A stretch of DNA of 64,000 bases from JAAFHB01 sp037128295 (GCA_037128295.1 JBAXWR010000003.1:1-64000); one strand, 5' to 3'; shown: positions 50,331 through 59,740, counted from the stretch's first letter. Notes: a model not told the origin generated them from the letters alone. A program made the numbers and translations.

Positions 50331-51086
50331 ATGGATGGATTTACTTACAACAACATTTTCGAAACCAAGGGTGTCGAATATTTGGCAATCATCGCTTTTT
50401 TTCTGATCCTTGTCCCTTTCTGGGTCCTTTTGAACAGACAAGTGAAAATCTCAAAACAAATCCAGAAGGCTCTGGGAATTCTTAATTCAAATGTATTAAA
50501 GGTTCCGCAAGGTTTATTTTTTAGTCGCTTGCATACCTGGACACATCTTGAAAAATCAGGAGTTGCCAAGGTCGGAATGGATGATCTTCTGCTTCACATT
50601 ACAGGTGAGGTTAGTTTCAATAAGATTAAAGAGCCAGGTGATAAAGTCGGTAAGGGCGATTTAATGGCAGAAATTAATCATAAAGGTAAGCTACTAAAGA
50701 TCTATTCCCCCATTTCAGGTGAGGTCATCCAGGCAAATCCCATGCTTACGGAGCATCCTGAAATATTGAATGAAGATCCTTATCTGAAAGGTTGGATGTA
50801 TAAGGTTAAACCTACGAGTTGGATAGCCGATACAAATTCATATTTTCTGGCAGAGGAGGCGTCTGATTGGTCAAGACAAGAATTGGAGAGATTTAAAGAT
50901 TTTTTGTCCAGTTCTATGGGGAAATATTCCCCCGATAATGCCAATGTGATTTTACAGGACGGTGGTGAAATTTGCGATCAGCCACTTTCGGAATTGCCCG
51001 ATGAGGTATGGCAGGACTTTCAAAAAGATTTTCTGAGTTCAAAAACCTTGTGCAATAATGCGAATTGTTTCAGAAATCGCGAGTAA
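50331..51086 (+). CDS. Membrane-anchored GcvH-like protein
   Basis: 251 residues: one N-terminal membrane span (about 14-35), a GcvH-like barrel-sandwich domain (about 60-155) and a C-terminal region with NVILQDGGE and DEVWQDFQKDFL. This is clearly a paralogue of the C-terminal half of the protein at 46461: the shared order is HTW-h, KVG-DD-L-HITG, PISG, ILQDGGE. The hairpin NHKGKLLKIYSPISG carries Gly119 where the lipoyl lysine would be, flanked by Lys118 and Lys120. It ends with a CNNANC pair. It lies 48 bases after the NrfD-like gene and is the last gene of the run. Confidence 0.75.
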   Translation: MDGFTYNNIFETKGVEYLAIIAFFLILVPFWVLLNRQVKISKQIQKALGILNSNVLKVPQGLFFSRLHTWTHLEKSGVAKVGMDDLLLHITGEVSFNKIKEPGDKVGKGDLMAEINHKGKLLKIYSPISGEVIQANPMLTEHPEILNEDPYLKGWMYKVKPTSWIADTNSYFLAEEASDWSRQELERFKDFLSSSMGKYSPDNANVILQDGGEICDQPLSELPDEVWQDFQKDFLSSKTLCNNANCFRNRE

Positions 51087-51317
51087 ATAATTGATTCATT
51101 GCATTCTATATTGATCGTCAACCTTTAGCAGTTAATTACGGTTCTTTCACAGTTAAAGCGATGTGCCTTGCATATCGCTTTAACTATTGGCATAAAGGTG
51201 GTTTCTAATTTTCTCCGCTATTAATGATGAATCAATAAACAATTTTGATTATTAGAACGGTAAATTCAAATTTTGAAGCTACTTTAGCAAGCAATTTCCA
51301 CTTCCAATTAAACAGTC
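51087..51317. other. Intergenic region before the two-component genes
   Basis: 231 bases. It contains the strong hairpin at 51151-51185 and no clear Bacteroidota or sigma-54 promoter; TACTTTAG near 51280 is a weak -7 match. Confidence 0.4.
51151..51185 (+). terminator. Strong hairpin downstream of the redox operon
   Basis: AGTTAAAGCGAT (51151-51162) and ATCGCTTTAACT (51174-51185) are perfect 12-base arms; the inner GTGC/GCAT adds four more pairs (one G-U), leaving a three-base loop. There is no T run after it, so it may slow transcription or protect the message end. Confidence 0.5.
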
Positions 51318-52988
51318 ATGGTTTGGTTCAAAAAATTAATTGTTGAAAAGAGTGCCGGGAGTCCCCTGGTTAGCGGTTATGTTAAATTTCGTTCTTCTAT
51401 TTATGGCCGGGTGGTGTTTATCTTTACCATTTCATCATTTTTCCTGTTTGTGGCATTTGGTATTATCTTCCGGTCGGTCAATGAAAAGTATATGCAGTCT
51501 GTGATAAGGGAAAATGGCAATAATATCAGTTCGCTTGTTGAGGGGGCTTTATACCGTTCAATGCTCGAGAATGACAGGTCGTCACTCCAAAGTACACTTG
51601 ATATTATCAATAAGATGAGCGGGATTGACGATGTTAATATGTACGACAATAATAACAATCTTGTGTTCTCTTCGATTGCTAACGATACGATCAACCATAG
51701 CAATCCCGATTGTAAAAGTTGCCATACTGATATCGCAACCATGTTTTCTGCAAAGGAAAAATCATACCGGATCATTGATGTAAACAGCGAGTGTACGATG
51801 AACCCAAACAACAACTTTAGTCGGCACCTCTTAATTAAATCCCCAATCTTAAATAGTCCATCCTGTTCTACTGCTTCCTGTCATGCGCATAGTGAAAAGG
51901 AAGCAATTCTTGGTTCATTGTTGATTAAATTTCCTATGGGAGGGCTGGATGCTGCTCTGGATAAATCAACGACCGATTATTTCCTGATGGCCGCCACGAT
52001 GACGCTTTTACTTATTTTATTTCTTATCTTTTTCACAATTAAAAAAATCAAAGATCCACTATTTGCCATAATTAAGGCAAGTGAAGCTGTAGCCAAAGGT
52101 GACAAAAGTACGAGGTTAATCATTAAACCTAATCAGCTTTCAGATATGAGAATGGTTTCGTATGCATTTAACGACATGCTAGACAACCTTCAGACAGCTA
52201 CCAATGAGCTCCAAAATTGGTCCCATCAGCTTGAATATAAGGTACAGAAAAAATCTGAAGAGTTGGGACAGGTTCAAAATGAGCTGATGAACATTGAAAG
52301 AATTGCTTCTTTGGGGAAATTGTCATTATCAGTGGCTCACGAAATCAATAACCCATTATCGGGAATCCTAATCTATGCAAAATTGATTTCCAAGCAGTTA
52401 AATAGTCAGGAATTAACACCTGCCAAAAAGGAGTCGATGCTTAAGCATTTAAAGCTGATTGAAAACGAAACGAAACGATGTGGGGATATTGTAAAAGGGT
52501 TATTGGATTTTTCGCGTAAAGACCAGAATGATTTTGAAGCCAGACACTTGCATGACATTCTTCTCGAAACCTACGAATTGATGTCACATTCAATGAAGGT
52601 GGCCAATATTACTTTTTTATCAGATTTTTCTGCCAAAGCGGACATGATTTTTTGCAGTCCAAATCAAATCAAGCAAGTCTGCGTGGCAATTTTAGTGAAT
52701 GCATCTGAAGCTGTAACAGAAAACGGCGAGGTTCTGATCAGGACCATAAATCCTGACGAGCATCATGTCCGTATAGATATTGTTGACAATGGGATTGGAA
52801 TATCGGAGGAAGATATTCCCCATATTTTTGAACCCTTCTTTTCTACCAAAGAAAAGGCTAGTGGGATTGGGCTGGGACTGGCAATTGTTCATGGAATCGT
52901 CCAAAGTCATAAAGGAAAAACAGACGTGAAATCAGAAAGGGGAAAAGGAACAACAATTTTAATAACTTTACCTGTAATAAAAGCTTAA
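51318..52988 (+). CDS. Sensor histidine kinase with periplasmic c-haem-like motifs
   Basis: 556-residue membrane kinase. Membrane spans at about 28-50 and 220-240 enclose a periplasmic sensor domain with CKSCH (C132-H136, a CxxCH c-haem motif) and CSTASCH (C183-H189, a CX4CH variant). A HAMP-like segment and coiled coil follow to about 330. The kinase core has H341 in SVAHEINNPLSG, the N-box NQIKQVCVAILVNASEA near 455, DNGIGIS near 495 and GIGLGLAIVHG near 520. It resembles NtrB/ZraS-type kinases that pair with sigma-54 activators. The response regulator starts 12 bases downstream. Sensing of redox state, NO, or electron flow from the adjacent NrfD module is an inference. Confidence 0.88.
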   Translation: MVWFKKLIVEKSAGSPLVSGYVKFRSSIYGRVVFIFTISSFFLFVAFGIIFRSVNEKYMQSVIRENGNNISSLVEGALYRSMLENDRSSLQSTLDIINKMSGIDDVNMYDNNNNLVFSSIANDTINHSNPDCKSCHTDIATMFSAKEKSYRIIDVNSECTMNPNNNFSRHLLIKSPILNSPSCSTASCHAHSEKEAILGSLLIKFPMGGLDAALDKSTTDYFLMAATMTLLLILFLIFFTIKKIKDPLFAIIKASEAVAKGDKSTRLIIKPNQLSDMRMVSYAFNDMLDNLQTATNELQNWSHQLEYKVQKKSEELGQVQNELMNIERIASLGKLSLSVAHEINNPLSGILIYAKLISKQLNSQELTPAKKESMLKHLKLIENETKRCGDIVKGLLDFSRKDQNDFEARHLHDILLETYELMSHSMKVANITFLSDFSAKADMIFCSPNQIKQVCVAILVNASEAVTENGEVLIRTINPDEHHVRIDIVDNGIGISEEDIPHIFEPFFSTKEKASGIGLGLAIVHGIVQSHKGKTDVKSERGKGTTILITLPVIKA

Positions 52989-53000
52989 AAGGAATATATT

Positions 53001-54341
53001 ATGTCGAAAAAGATCTCCATTTTAATTGTTGACGATGAAGAATCTGTAAGAAGTTCATTATACAACTGGTTCGTCGAGGATGATTATCGTGTCGATTGTG
53101 CCGAGGATGCAAAAAAGGCTCTTTCGATTCTTGAATCCGACAATTTTGATATTATCCTTGCAGATATCAAAATGCCTGGAATGGATGGTTTGGAAATGCT
53201 CAAACGGATCAAATCGTTCAGGAAAGATGCGATTGTGATCGTAATGACAGCTTTCGCAACTGTTGATACTGCTGTTCAAGCGTTAAAAGATGGGGCATTT
53301 GATTACATTACAAAACCTTTCGATCCGGATGATTTGTCTCATCTGATCAGAAATGCTTCCAAACAAATTTCCCTGATCGAAGAAAACGAAGTGCTCAAGG
53401 AAAAGGTTATATCGCTTGAGAATGTGGAGAACCTGATCGGAAATAGTGAAGCCATGCATAAAGTTCTTAGGGAGATTGAGAGCGTGGCACAATCCAATGC
53501 GTCTGTCATCATCACAGGTGAGAGCGGGACAGGTAAGGAGCTTGTAGCCAGGGCTATACATGCAAATTCGCCCCGTAGGTTTTTCCCGCTTGTAAGTGTT
53601 CATTGTGGAGCTTTGACAGAAAGTTTATTGGAAAGTGAATTGTTCGGACATGAGAAAGGGGCTTTTACCGGAGCTGTTTACAATCGGAAAGGGAGGTTTG
53701 AAATGGCTGATAGTGGCACCATTTTCCTTGATGAAATTGCGACCATTTCGCCAAAAATGCAGGTTGAATTGTTGCGTGTACTTGAGAGCAAAAGTTTTGT
53801 CCGTGTAGGTGGGAACAAAGAAATCACATCTGATTTCAGGGTTATTTGTGCAACAAACAGGGATTTAAAAGGGATGGTAGAAAAAGGTATTTTTCGGGAA
53901 GACCTTTTTTACCGCTTAAATGTCGTTAATATCAATGTGCCACCATTGCGCGAACGAACCGAGGATATTCCCCTGCTTGTCGAATATTTTATTAAGAAAT
54001 ATTGTACAACGATGAACCGGCCTTTGATTACAATTGATTCCGGTGCGTTGAAGCGACTTGAAGAATTCACTTTTCCCGGAAACATCCGTGAATTGGAAAA
54101 TATGATTGAGAGGGCAATTGTAGTAGGGAATGGGAAGAAGATCAGTCTAAAAGACCTGCCCATGGGAAAGGAAATCGTCAATACGACAGCCGAAAGTCTT
54201 GATGATTTGGAAAAGAACCATATTTCCCAAATTCTCACGAAATACAATTGGAACATTACAGTTGCTGCCAAAGCTTTAAAGATCGACCGGGTCACGCTAT
54301 ACAATAAGATCAAGAAGTATGGTCTTTCCGAACCAAAATAG
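53001..54341 (+). CDS. NtrC-family sigma-54-dependent response regulator
   Basis: 446 residues in the classic order. The receiver domain (about 5-120) has the acidic pair in IVDDEE, phospho-acceptor D55 in LADIKMPGMDG, and Lys in ITKPFDPDD near 107. The AAA+ domain (about 142-370) has Walker A GESGTGKE near 174, the sigma-54 contact loop GAFTGA (220-225) and the Walker B FLDEI near 245. The C-terminal Fis-type helix-turn-helix (about 400-440) contains VAAKALKIDRVTLYNKIKKYG in parts. It should activate the TGGCAC-type promoter at 46368, most likely through the dyad at 46260. Confidence 0.95.
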   Translation: MSKKISILIVDDEESVRSSLYNWFVEDDYRVDCAEDAKKALSILESDNFDIILADIKMPGMDGLEMLKRIKSFRKDAIVIVMTAFATVDTAVQALKDGAFDYITKPFDPDDLSHLIRNASKQISLIEENEVLKEKVISLENVENLIGNSEAMHKVLREIESVAQSNASVIITGESGTGKELVARAIHANSPRRFFPLVSVHCGALTESLLESELFGHEKGAFTGAVYNRKGRFEMADSGTIFLDEIATISPKMQVELLRVLESKSFVRVGGNKEITSDFRVICATNRDLKGMVEKGIFREDLFYRLNVVNINVPPLRERTEDIPLLVEYFIKKYCTTMNRPLITIDSGALKRLEEFTFPGNIRELENMIERAIVVGNGKKISLKDLPMGKEIVNTTAESLDDLEKNHISQILTKYNWNITVAAKALKIDRVTLYNKIKKYGLSEPK

Positions 54342-54423
54342 AGTTTCAATATTTCGATCCATTTCTATTTATTTCTTATTTCACACTGACATTGCACCCC
54401 AGATATCATATAATCTTTTTTGA

Positions 54424-54960
54424 ATGAACCTGGAATATATCAATCTTATTTCTTTTGGATATTTTGAGAAAGGTCTTCTTGAACTGATAGCCAGTGATGT
54501 GAAGAAAGAGTTTTTGCTTCCGGTAATCTATCGGGATGGTCATCTAGATTTAAGCGAGTTCTACGACCCGGGGCGACGTCAATACGATGGCAATAAACTG
54601 CTTAAGATTATCGATTCAAAATTTGCCTTTGATAATGACAAGACACTCGGGTTATTTAATGTCGATCTTTATATCCCCATTCTTACCTATATTTTTGGGC
54701 AGGCCTATTTAAACGGAAGGTCAGGAATTGTTTCCATCAGTAGGTTAAGCAACGAACGTTATGGAATGAAAGCTGATGACAAACAATTGGTTGACCGTTT
54801 TCGCAAGGAAGTTATCCACGAGTTAGGTCATACATTCGGTCTTATCCATTGCAAAAATTCCACCTGTGTGATGAGGTCAAGCACTTATGTTGAAGACATT
54901 GATCAAAAGGACCATCAGCTTTGCGAAAAATGCCGTTCGCAGTTAGAAGCCAACCCATAG
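54424..54960 (+). CDS. amzA: Archaemetzincin-type metalloprotease
   Basis: 178-residue zinc protease of the archaemetzincin family. The core motif is HELGHTFGLIHCKNSTCVM near residue 137 (HExxHxxGxxH-CX4CxM), followed by CEKC near 168, the extra zinc-binding Cys pair of the family. No signal peptide is seen, so it should be cytosolic. Its biological role is not established in bacteria. It lies 82 bases after the response regulator on the same strand, but nothing in the sequence ties it to the redox module. Confidence 0.88.
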   Translation: MNLEYINLISFGYFEKGLLELIASDVKKEFLLPVIYRDGHLDLSEFYDPGRRQYDGNKLLKIIDSKFAFDNDKTLGLFNVDLYIPILTYIFGQAYLNGRSGIVSISRLSNERYGMKADDKQLVDRFRKEVIHELGHTFGLIHCKNSTCVMRSSTYVEDIDQKDHQLCEKCRSQLEANP

Positions 54961-54999
54961 CATTAATGTGCCTGGTTATAAAATCCCATATTCAAATTT

Positions 55000-55045
55000 G
55001 ACAAAAAAAACAGCCAGCAAAACCTATTGGTTAGCCGGCTGTTCC
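55000..55045 (-). terminator. Terminator of the second SusC/SusD operon
   Basis: On the minus strand AACAGCC (from 55043) pairs with GGCTGTT (to 55009), with further partial pairing, and is followed by T residues (A run at 55003-55010). It lies 35 bases after the SusD stop at 55079. Confidence 0.75.
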
Positions 55046-55078
55046 CACTACTAATTGTTGTTGCTGTTGTTAATATAA

Positions 55079-56545
55079 TTAATTACCAGTCATTAACTTA
55101 TTGATATCCAACTCGCTGGATGGTATTGGCCAGATGTAAGTAGGAGAAGTAGTTGCGATAGAAGAAACACCAGGTTTTGCCGGAATGGTACTAAGTGTTC
55201 TCAGCAAATCCATATTTCTCAATCCTTCGCCTAAAAATTCAATGCTTCTTTCGAGTAACATAGCATCCAGATAGGACTTAACATCTGGGAAACTGGCTAA
55301 TGTATAAGCACCGGCCGCAAAGGAACGGGTCCTTACCGCGTTCAAAAGATCCACTGCTTTTTGGTTAACTGAATTCCCACCTCTCACGATGGCTTCTGCG
55401 TAGTTCAACAATACCTCTGCATACCTTAACACGGGCGCATAATCTGCCTGAATCGTGAAATTTGTATATTTTCCACAATAATAAACAGTATTTCCGGAAA
55501 CAGTTCCGGTAACAAACAGTAACTTTCTAGCATCAGCGGCATTCATCTGGCTAAATGTACTTCCGGCAGCAGCATTCAGGTAATAAGATTCTGCAGAAAG
55601 TGGATGGTGATACCAGGCAAGTGAATTCTGTGTACCGGCAAGGTCGGTTGAAGTGAAAGGCATCGAGAAAACCGACTCTTTAGTTGTATATGGGGTTGCA
55701 AAAATACCGGCAAAAGTTGGACTAAGTGCAAAAGGTACACCCGTCGTTGCTGTAAATGGAGAAGCTGATGAAACAATTTTAGTTGCCTCTGTCTGAACTT
55801 TCGCAAAGTCATTCATGTGCAGATAAACGCGGGTTTTGAAAGCGATAATCGTATTTTTATGAACCCGGGTCGTATTGAGCAAATCGGTCGTGTATTTGTC
55901 AATGGCCAATGGTTCTGCCGCGTTAAGGTCGGCAAGGACTTGTGTATAAACCTCCGATACTTTACTTCTGGCCATATCATTGTCAACACCTGTTTTATAG
56001 GCTTTTAACCTTAGTGGTAGCCCTGCACTGGCACCGTTATCCTTACTATACGGTTGGGAATACAACATGAGCATATCAAAGTAACACATTGCCCGAAGGG
56101 TCAGTGCTTCGCTTTTGAATTGATTGTACTCGGCTTCGGTAATTTTTCCAGTCAAGGTACCCGCTTTCCAGTTGGTATCCAAACCTTCCATAAAAATATT
56201 AATCGCATTGACAGCAGCATAAACAGCACCCCAGAGATTGATAACCTCGTTTGTTGAGGTGATTACACTGTGATTCCATGTTGAATAACCGGTGACAAGG
56301 TTTGTGTTTTTTGCTATAAAATTGTCTGTCCTGATATCGTTGTAAACCTGGTACCTGCCTCCAAGATAGTTACCACTTTTCATAAAGGCATATAAGCCGT
56401 TTACCTGTCCGACAACCCTGTCTTTGGTGTCGAAAGCCTGAAGTTCCCCTAATGAAGTTTTTGGATTTGGATTCAACAACTCGGTTGAGCATCCGCTAAG
56501 CACCAAAACCAAAAGGAACAATATTGATTTAATCGTATTTCTCAT
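55079..56545 (-). CDS. SusD/RagB-family nutrient-binding lipoprotein
   Basis: 488 residues from the ATG at 56545. The lipobox is LSGCS near residue 19. The TPR-like helical frame shows FKSEALTLRAMCYFDMLMLY near 145 (in parts), PVLRYAEVLLNYAEAI near 375 and the C-terminal LLERSIEFLGEGLRNMDLLR near 430, the signature of canonical SusD/RagB. An upstream TTG at 56554 was not used. It is 21 bases downstream of its SusC partner and is the last gene before the terminator. No enzyme or regulator gene is attached, so the substrate is unknown. Confidence 0.92.
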   Translation of the reverse strand: MRNTIKSILFLLVLVLSGCSTELLNPNPKTSLGELQAFDTKDRVVGQVNGLYAFMKSGNYLGGRYQVYNDIRTDNFIAKNTNLVTGYSTWNHSVITSTNEVINLWGAVYAAVNAINIFMEGLDTNWKAGTLTGKITEAEYNQFKSEALTLRAMCYFDMLMLYSQPYSKDNGASAGLPLRLKAYKTGVDNDMARSKVSEVYTQVLADLNAAEPLAIDKYTTDLLNTTRVHKNTIIAFKTRVYLHMNDFAKVQTEATKIVSSASPFTATTGVPFALSPTFAGIFATPYTTKESVFSMPFTSTDLAGTQNSLAWYHHPLSAESYYLNAAAGSTFSQMNAADARKLLFVTGTVSGNTVYYCGKYTNFTIQADYAPVLRYAEVLLNYAEAIVRGGNSVNQKAVDLLNAVRTRSFAAGAYTLASFPDVKSYLDAMLLERSIEFLGEGLRNMDLLRTLSTIPAKPGVSSIATTSPTYIWPIPSSELDINKLMTGN

Positions 56546-56566
56546 GATATACAAAGTTTAAATTGG

Positions 56567-59500
56567 TTAAAATGTAACATTTACTCCAAACGAAAAGCTT
56601 CTTGCCTGTGGGGCTGAATTCCGGTCAATACCCGGTGTGAGGTTACTATTGCCGTTGGCTGAGACTTCCGGGTCGGAACCCTTATAATTGGTTATTACCA
56701 GGGCGTTGAATATCTGAGCGTAAAGCCTTATTTTATCAATTCCCAGCGATGTTGGTAATTTTCTAAAGGTATATCCAAAAGATACATTCCTAACTTTTAA
56801 ATAGTCGCCTCTTTCTACGTTTTCAGTAATTGGAATCGATGAACCGTTTGAAACATTGTCATTCATCACAGGCTTCGGAATATTGGTGATATCACCTGCC
56901 TTGCTCCAGGATGTATTGTAAACCTCCATTGAATTGTTCCACCACCTTTGATCCCTTAATCCAGCTTTGGATCCATTGTACAATTTAAAATCAAGTGCAT
57001 AGGTGAGGCTGAAGGCAAAGTCAAAATTTTTGTAGTTGAAATTGTTGTCCATCCCACCATAGATCTTAGGTAGTGGTGAACCAGCAACAACACCGTCAGT
57101 TGTAAGTGCAATTGCAGGGGCATTTCCACTTCCGTCTCTGTATGTCCATTTACTGGCAGCAGGATTTTCAAAAGCATATAAAACTTCTTTTCCGGCTTTA
57201 TTGACAAAAACCCTTCTACCTGTTGTAGGATCTACCCCTCTTGTCTCTACGGCAAAGATATTTCCAATCGGGTAACCGACCAACGTACGGTTTGTAGTCT
57301 CTAATGAAGACGTTATACCCACAATTTCAGTGACCCCTGGTGCAAGTGAGGTTACCTCATTCTTCAATGTTGATAAATTAAATGTGGTTGTCCATTGAAA
57401 ATCTTTTTTTGTAAAGTTATGGCTTGTCAATGAGACTTCAAATCCTTTGTTATACATGGTACCAATGTTCATTGGAATTATATTCCCTGGTATTCCTTTC
57501 GATGGTGACTGTGGAACATTGAGAATCAGGTTGTTGATATCATTATAGAAATAGTTCACTTCAACCTGGAATTTGTTCTTCATTAACCCAAAGCTTAAAC
57601 CAGCGTCAAATTTATCACTGGTTTCCCATTTGAGATCCGGGTTTCCAGCCTGACTGAAATTCCATGTCGGGGATGATCCATATAATCCGCCGGCATATAG
57701 CGACATAGAGGCATAATTACCAATTCCTGACATATTACCAACCTTTCCATAACTGCCTTTTATGCGGATATCTGAAAACAGCTCACCAATCTTGCTCTTC
57801 TTGATGAAATTTTCATTCGAGAGGTTGTACATAACAGAACCACCTCCAAATGTCCCAAATTTCTTTCCATCAGCCAATCCCGAAAAACCATCCCGTCGAA
57901 CACTGCCTTCCACATAAAAACGTTTGTCAAAGTTTGCGCTGAGACGGCCAAAATACGACACAAAGTAGTTCTCATACTGACTGCCACTTCCCATACCGGC
58001 AGTTACCCACGAACCCTGATAGGTTTCAAAGAAATTGTCGGCAACATTGGTTTTGGTTCCGTACCAATAGTTCCCTTTCGTGGATTGCTCTTCAGTACCA
58101 CCAAGCAAAGAGAGGTTCAATTTTTCCAAAACGGTAACTGAATAATCTGCTGTATTGGTCCATGTCCACCGTTTTAACCTGTTAAAATCGTTTTCAGTAA
58201 AACCATTGCTGGAGTAACCATCACCAGTGATACCAGTTTGAAAAGTCATGGATTCAACAGAAAGGTTGTCCATACCATAGACCGTTTTGAGGTTAAGTCC
58301 TTTTACAGGTTGAATTGTGACACTGAAATTGGCTAAAAGTCGGTCATTCTGCGATGTATATGTGTTTAGGTCAAATATTGGCACTGGATTGTAGTACGAA
58401 TAATTTCCCACTGGTTGCCCCAAACTACCAATGGCAGATCCATTGATGTTGTATGTTCCATCATTTTTGTAGGGAGCAAGGTTCGGAGGAAGTACAAATG
58501 CCAATCGTGCCGCACCTGCTGTATTGAATGCCTGAGAAGACAATGATCCGGTGTTTGGTGCAGCATTAAAAGAATTGGTAACCGAAATATTGGCTCCTAA
58601 AGAGATGTATTTGTTTAACTTGTGGTCGAGGTTCATTCTTGCATTTTTCCGCTCATAGGAGTTCTTCTTGATCATACCTTCCTGATTGTTGTAACCCACT
58701 GAAAGGAAATAGGATGTCGAAGGCGAGGATCCGGAGATGGTCACTGCATGGTTGTGCTGGAAACCGGTCCTGTAAATGTAATCGGACCATTTGGTGTCGA
58801 TTGGCTTCCCGTTTGCATCCAAAGGATCCGTGAAACTACTGGTTAAGGCCGATGGATTATTGGCCAACGCTTTGTTTTTGTGTTCCACATATTGTGCCGC
58901 ATTCATCATTTCGAACAGATGGAAAGGTTTAGTAAAGCCCATGTATCCATCATAGGTAACCTTAACCTTACCCGTTGCCCCTTTGCGCGTCGTGATCAGG
59001 ATTACTCCGTTTGCCGCCCTTGAACCATAAATAGCTGTGGCAGAAGCATCTTTTAAGATCTCCATGGATTGTATGTCAGAAGGGCTAATATCAGCCAACG
59101 CATTTGAAGCAGCAGCGCTACTGGAAACATCTCCTGTAAAAACAGGAACACCATCAACAATAATCAACGGGTAGGAACTGGAAGAAATGGAGTTCACACC
59201 CCTGATCCTGATTACTGGTGGGTTGTTAAGAACACCATTGGGTAGCGTAACGATCACACCTGAAGCTTTCCCCTGTAAGGACTGGTCAAAGCTTTGTACA
59301 GGTGTCATCTTGATGTCATCTCCTTTAACAGTTGAAATAGTACCCCCTACATCACGTTTTTTTTGGGTTCCATAACCTACAACAACAACTTCATCAACAG
59401 CAACTTGCTCTGATTTTAAGGTGATTTTGTAATCCTTTGAGTTGCTGAGGACTACTTCCTGCGAAGCAAAACCAACAAAAGAAACCACAAGAGTTTTAGC

Positions 59501-59704
59501 ATTTGAAGGAACTTTCAATATAAAATGACCATCCATATCAGTGATAGTTCCAACGGTAGTTCCTTTGGCCACAACTGAAGCTCCCGGAATTGTCGCCCCA
59601 TCATCAGAGGAGGTAACTGTACCTGTTACGTCCCTTGTTTGGGCGAAGGTTGTGATCAACCCTACGAACAGGAGGAATGCAAGCAAAAATAGAATTTTTT
59701 TCAT
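56567..59704 (-). CDS. SusC/RagA-family TonB-dependent outer-membrane transporter
   Basis: 1045 residues from the ATG at 59704. Signal peptide to FAQ (about 22), regulatory-like beta-sandwich (about 24-105), plug domain with VDGVPVFTG near 187 and the SusC hallmark ILKDASATAIYGSRAANGVI (near 215), and a long barrel ending in VNVTF. Its first 105 residues closely resemble those of the SusC at 10369, suggesting a family expansion. A TTG at 59710 would add two residues and is unlikely. Both a dyad-flanked -7 element (59741-59758) and the SusD partner lie close by. Confidence 0.93.
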   Translation of the reverse strand: MKKILFLLAFLLFVGLITTFAQTRDVTGTVTSSDDGATIPGASVVAKGTTVGTITDMDGHFILKVPSNAKTLVVSFVGFASQEVVLSNSKDYKITLKSEQVAVDEVVVVGYGTQKKRDVGGTISTVKGDDIKMTPVQSFDQSLQGKASGVIVTLPNGVLNNPPVIRIRGVNSISSSSYPLIIVDGVPVFTGDVSSSAAASNALADISPSDIQSMEILKDASATAIYGSRAANGVILITTRKGATGKVKVTYDGYMGFTKPFHLFEMMNAAQYVEHKNKALANNPSALTSSFTDPLDANGKPIDTKWSDYIYRTGFQHNHAVTISGSSPSTSYFLSVGYNNQEGMIKKNSYERKNARMNLDHKLNKYISLGANISVTNSFNAAPNTGSLSSQAFNTAGAARLAFVLPPNLAPYKNDGTYNINGSAIGSLGQPVGNYSYYNPVPIFDLNTYTSQNDRLLANFSVTIQPVKGLNLKTVYGMDNLSVESMTFQTGITGDGYSSNGFTENDFNRLKRWTWTNTADYSVTVLEKLNLSLLGGTEEQSTKGNYWYGTKTNVADNFFETYQGSWVTAGMGSGSQYENYFVSYFGRLSANFDKRFYVEGSVRRDGFSGLADGKKFGTFGGGSVMYNLSNENFIKKSKIGELFSDIRIKGSYGKVGNMSGIGNYASMSLYAGGLYGSSPTWNFSQAGNPDLKWETSDKFDAGLSFGLMKNKFQVEVNYFYNDINNLILNVPQSPSKGIPGNIIPMNIGTMYNKGFEVSLTSHNFTKKDFQWTTTFNLSTLKNEVTSLAPGVTEIVGITSSLETTNRTLVGYPIGNIFAVETRGVDPTTGRRVFVNKAGKEVLYAFENPAASKWTYRDGSGNAPAIALTTDGVVAGSPLPKIYGGMDNNFNYKNFDFAFSLTYALDFKLYNGSKAGLRDQRWWNNSMEVYNTSWSKAGDITNIPKPVMNDNVSNGSSIPITENVERGDYLKVRNVSFGYTFRKLPTSLGIDKIRLYAQIFNALVITNYKGSDPEVSANGNSNLTPGIDRNSAPQARSFSFGVNVTF

Positions 59705-59740
59705 AGACAATAATTTTATTGTTAAAAATTGTTATTTAAT

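Noticed and set aside
51188..51206. TTGGCATAAAGGTGG as a sigma-54 promoter for the histidine kinase
   Set aside because: The GG of TTGGCA is present, but no TTGC follows at the required 10-base spacing.
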